A stretch of DNA of 64,000 bases, taken from assembly GCF_016411825.1 (NCBI RefSeq), contig NZ_JAEKMH010000003.1, forward strand, positions 124,001 to 188,000, in the 5' to 3' direction. Every line of letters starts with the position of its first letter. The stretch's first letter is position 1. Below are positions 62,175 through 64,000 of the stretch, one piece after another. The translations under genes were made by a program, and so were the position numbers. This DNA comes from Devosia sediminis (GTDB lineage: Bacteria > Pseudomonadota > Alphaproteobacteria > Rhizobiales > Devosiaceae). Below the pieces are notes generated by a model. That model was not told where the DNA came from, did no database searches, and was given only the letters and a program-made list of their open reading frames with translations.

Positions 62175-62265
62175 GGCGAGTCTTCCCTTTTTGAGATGCT
62201 CAGCGGGCCTGCTGGGCGTTCGGCGCCTGGATGCCGGAAGCGCGGTGCGCATCGGAAGCGGATGA

Positions 62266-62325
62266 CCGCTTGACAGGCGCAATTCGTAATTATAATTATG
62301 AATAATGAATTCCAGCGTCAAGCGG
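62266..62325. promoter_or_regulatory. overlapping divergent promoters sharing one -10 hexamer
   Basis: Rightward: TTGACA (62270-62275), 17-base spacer, TAATTA (62293-62298). Leftward: TTGACG (62321-62316), 17-base spacer, the same TAATTA read on the other strand (62298-62293). CCGCTTGAC (62266-62274) and GTCAAGCGG (62317-62325) are a perfect outer inverted repeat, AATTC/GAATT an inner one, and TAATTATAATTA (62287-62298) a 12-base palindrome. The rightward signal points at the GntR gene, the leftward one at the oxidoreductase. The palindrome is also a candidate GntR site. Confidence 0.65.
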
Positions 62326-62472
62326 ATTGACCGCGTGCCAGAAGAGTGGAGACCAGAAGGTGCTGATCGTGGCGAGGAGACAGCAAAAAACGCTGCTGAT
62401 GCCCGCGTCCGCCAATGGTACAGAACGTCTGGCCGCTTCGCGGCTCGAGCGCTGGGAATCAGGGAGTAGCGC

Positions 62473-63186
62473 ATGCTGCCGACGCGTGTGGTCAGGAAGT
62501 CTCTTCACAACGAACTTGTGGAGATCCTGCGCGAAATGATCATCGAAGGTTCAATCGCCACTGGCCGGCGGATTCCCGAACTCGACCTCTGCGAGCAACT
62601 GGGGATTTCCCGCACGCCGCTGCGTGAAGCGCTGAAAGTGCTGGCCAGCGAGGGGCTGGTCGAGCTGATGCCCAATCGCGGCGCCATGGTCGTCGAACTC
62701 GACGTCGCCGATGTCGAGGAAATCTTTCCGGTCGTCGGCGTGCTGGAATCGCTGGCCGGCGAACTGGTTTGCGCCCGCGCCAGCGATGCGGACATTGCCG
62801 GGCTCGAACAATTGCACGCCGAAATGGCGGCACGCTTCGCCGCCTCGGACATGAGCGGCTATCTCAAGGCCAGCCAGGCCTTTCACGACGCGATCCTGGA
62901 CAATTCGGGCAATACCGCCCTCGTGGCCAGCTATCGCAACCAGACCCAGCGCCTGCGCCGTGTCACCAGCGCGACGCCGATGTCGCAAGCGCGCTGGGAA
63001 GCGTCCATGCGCGAGCATGACGGCATTCTGGCCGCGCTCAAGGCCCGCGACGCGTCGCTATTGGGCGATCTGCTGCGCCAGCATCTCGAAGGCCGCGGCC
63101 GCGCCGTGATCGCCGCCCTGCGCGAGCGGGCAACCGAAAAAGGCGCCGAAAAGCGCGACACCACATCAGCGCTTGCCAGACACTGA
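62473..63186 (+). CDS. GntR-family regulator with FCD domain
   Basis: A 237-residue FadR-type regulator. The winged helix (residues 8-75) includes [55 protein letters not shown]; the FCD domain contains the helical bundle with acidic/His ligands ([40 protein letters not shown]), typical of metal-plus-organic-acid sensing. ATG 62473 follows CAGGGAGTAGC. Placed between a divergent oxidoreductase and a sugar ABC ATPase on the same strand, it probably controls a sugar-acid or sugar uptake locus. Confidence 0.92.
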   Translation: MLPTRVVRKSLHNELVEILREMIIEGSIATGRRIPELDLCEQLGISRTPLREALKVLASEGLVELMPNRGAMVVELDVADVEEIFPVVGVLESLAGELVCARASDADIAGLEQLHAEMAARFAASDMSGYLKASQAFHDAILDNSGNTALVASYRNQTQRLRRVTSATPMSQARWEASMREHDGILAALKARDASLLGDLLRQHLEGRGRAVIAALRERATEKGAEKRDTTSALARH

Positions 63187-63241
63187 GCAGGCCGAAGGAA
63201 AGACTGAACGGCGGCACGACCGCCGGAGGGTAGGGGAGACA

Positions 63242-64000
<759 letters not shown>

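Overview
The window looks like the chromosome of a GC-rich alphaproteobacterium of the order Hyphomicrobiales (Rhizobiales), most likely a Devosia-type organism. The evidence is the irr-fabA-fabB block, the mutM/ubiE-ubiB-dut neighbourhood beside rpsT and dnaA, an ActS/ActR (RegB/RegA) redox pair, a SitABCD metal transporter with a Mur-like box, and very strong GC bias in third codon positions. The genus is inferred; the order is better supported.

Layout. 1-6.1 kb: the N-terminus of a ribokinase-like kinase overlaps a DUF1697 and a YdeI-like gene, followed by an arylamine N-acetyltransferase, two small unknowns, irr, fabA and fabB. 6.3-11.3 kb: a leftward run of ubiE, ubiB, then a tightly overlapped lipoprotein-dut-DUF2259-ThiF/MoeB set. 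11.4-21.6 kb: mutM, rpsT (clear promoter and terminator), then dnaA, dnaN, recF and gyrB on the plus strand, with a DUF6766-like and a TolA-like gene between dnaA and dnaN. The 830 bases before dnaA hold several hairpins and no convincing gene.

21.8-36 kb is accessory and envelope territory. It has a leftward operon of a Tat-exported flavoprotein, a hydrolase-fold protein lacking its serine, and a pseudoazurin, opposite a MarR regulator with two TGTA-N8-TACA sites between them. Then come hydrolases, an LLM flavin oxidoreductase, HicAB, a secreted HExxH protein, a class A penicillin-binding protein with a DPxTG-repeat tail, an L,D-transpeptidase lipoprotein, a YgjP-like metallopeptidase and a DUF2852 protein. 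36-45 kb: ActS/ActR, DUF1428, a beta-CASP nuclease, an orphan tail-fibre-like gene with an S74 chaperone end, and sitABCD. 45-51 kb: a membrane-anchored hydrolase, two convergent glycosyltransferases and a GntR(YtrA)-ATPase-permease operon with a perfect operator dyad. 51-56.7 kb: a complete gamma-glutamylated putrescine route (PuuA, PuuB, PuuC-like, PuuD) in two divergent arms plus a winged-helix regulator. 56.9-64 kb: a large autotransporter, a DoxX-like membrane protein, a Gfo/Idh/MocA oxidoreductase divergent from a GntR/FCD regulator, and the start of a sugar-type ABC ATPase. The promoters of that divergent pair appear to share one -10 hexamer.

Intergenic spaces carry two families of palindromic repeats. 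One is a composite hairpin element (core like CCTCTCCCC/GGGGAGAGG) with at least eight copies. The other has a core like GTCATTGCCCGG/CCGGGCAATGAC. No rRNA, tRNA, CRISPR array, insertion sequence or transposase was recognised. Gene starts were adjusted by hand using ribosome-binding sites, overlaps, signal peptides and family N-termini; all functions are inferred from sequence only.
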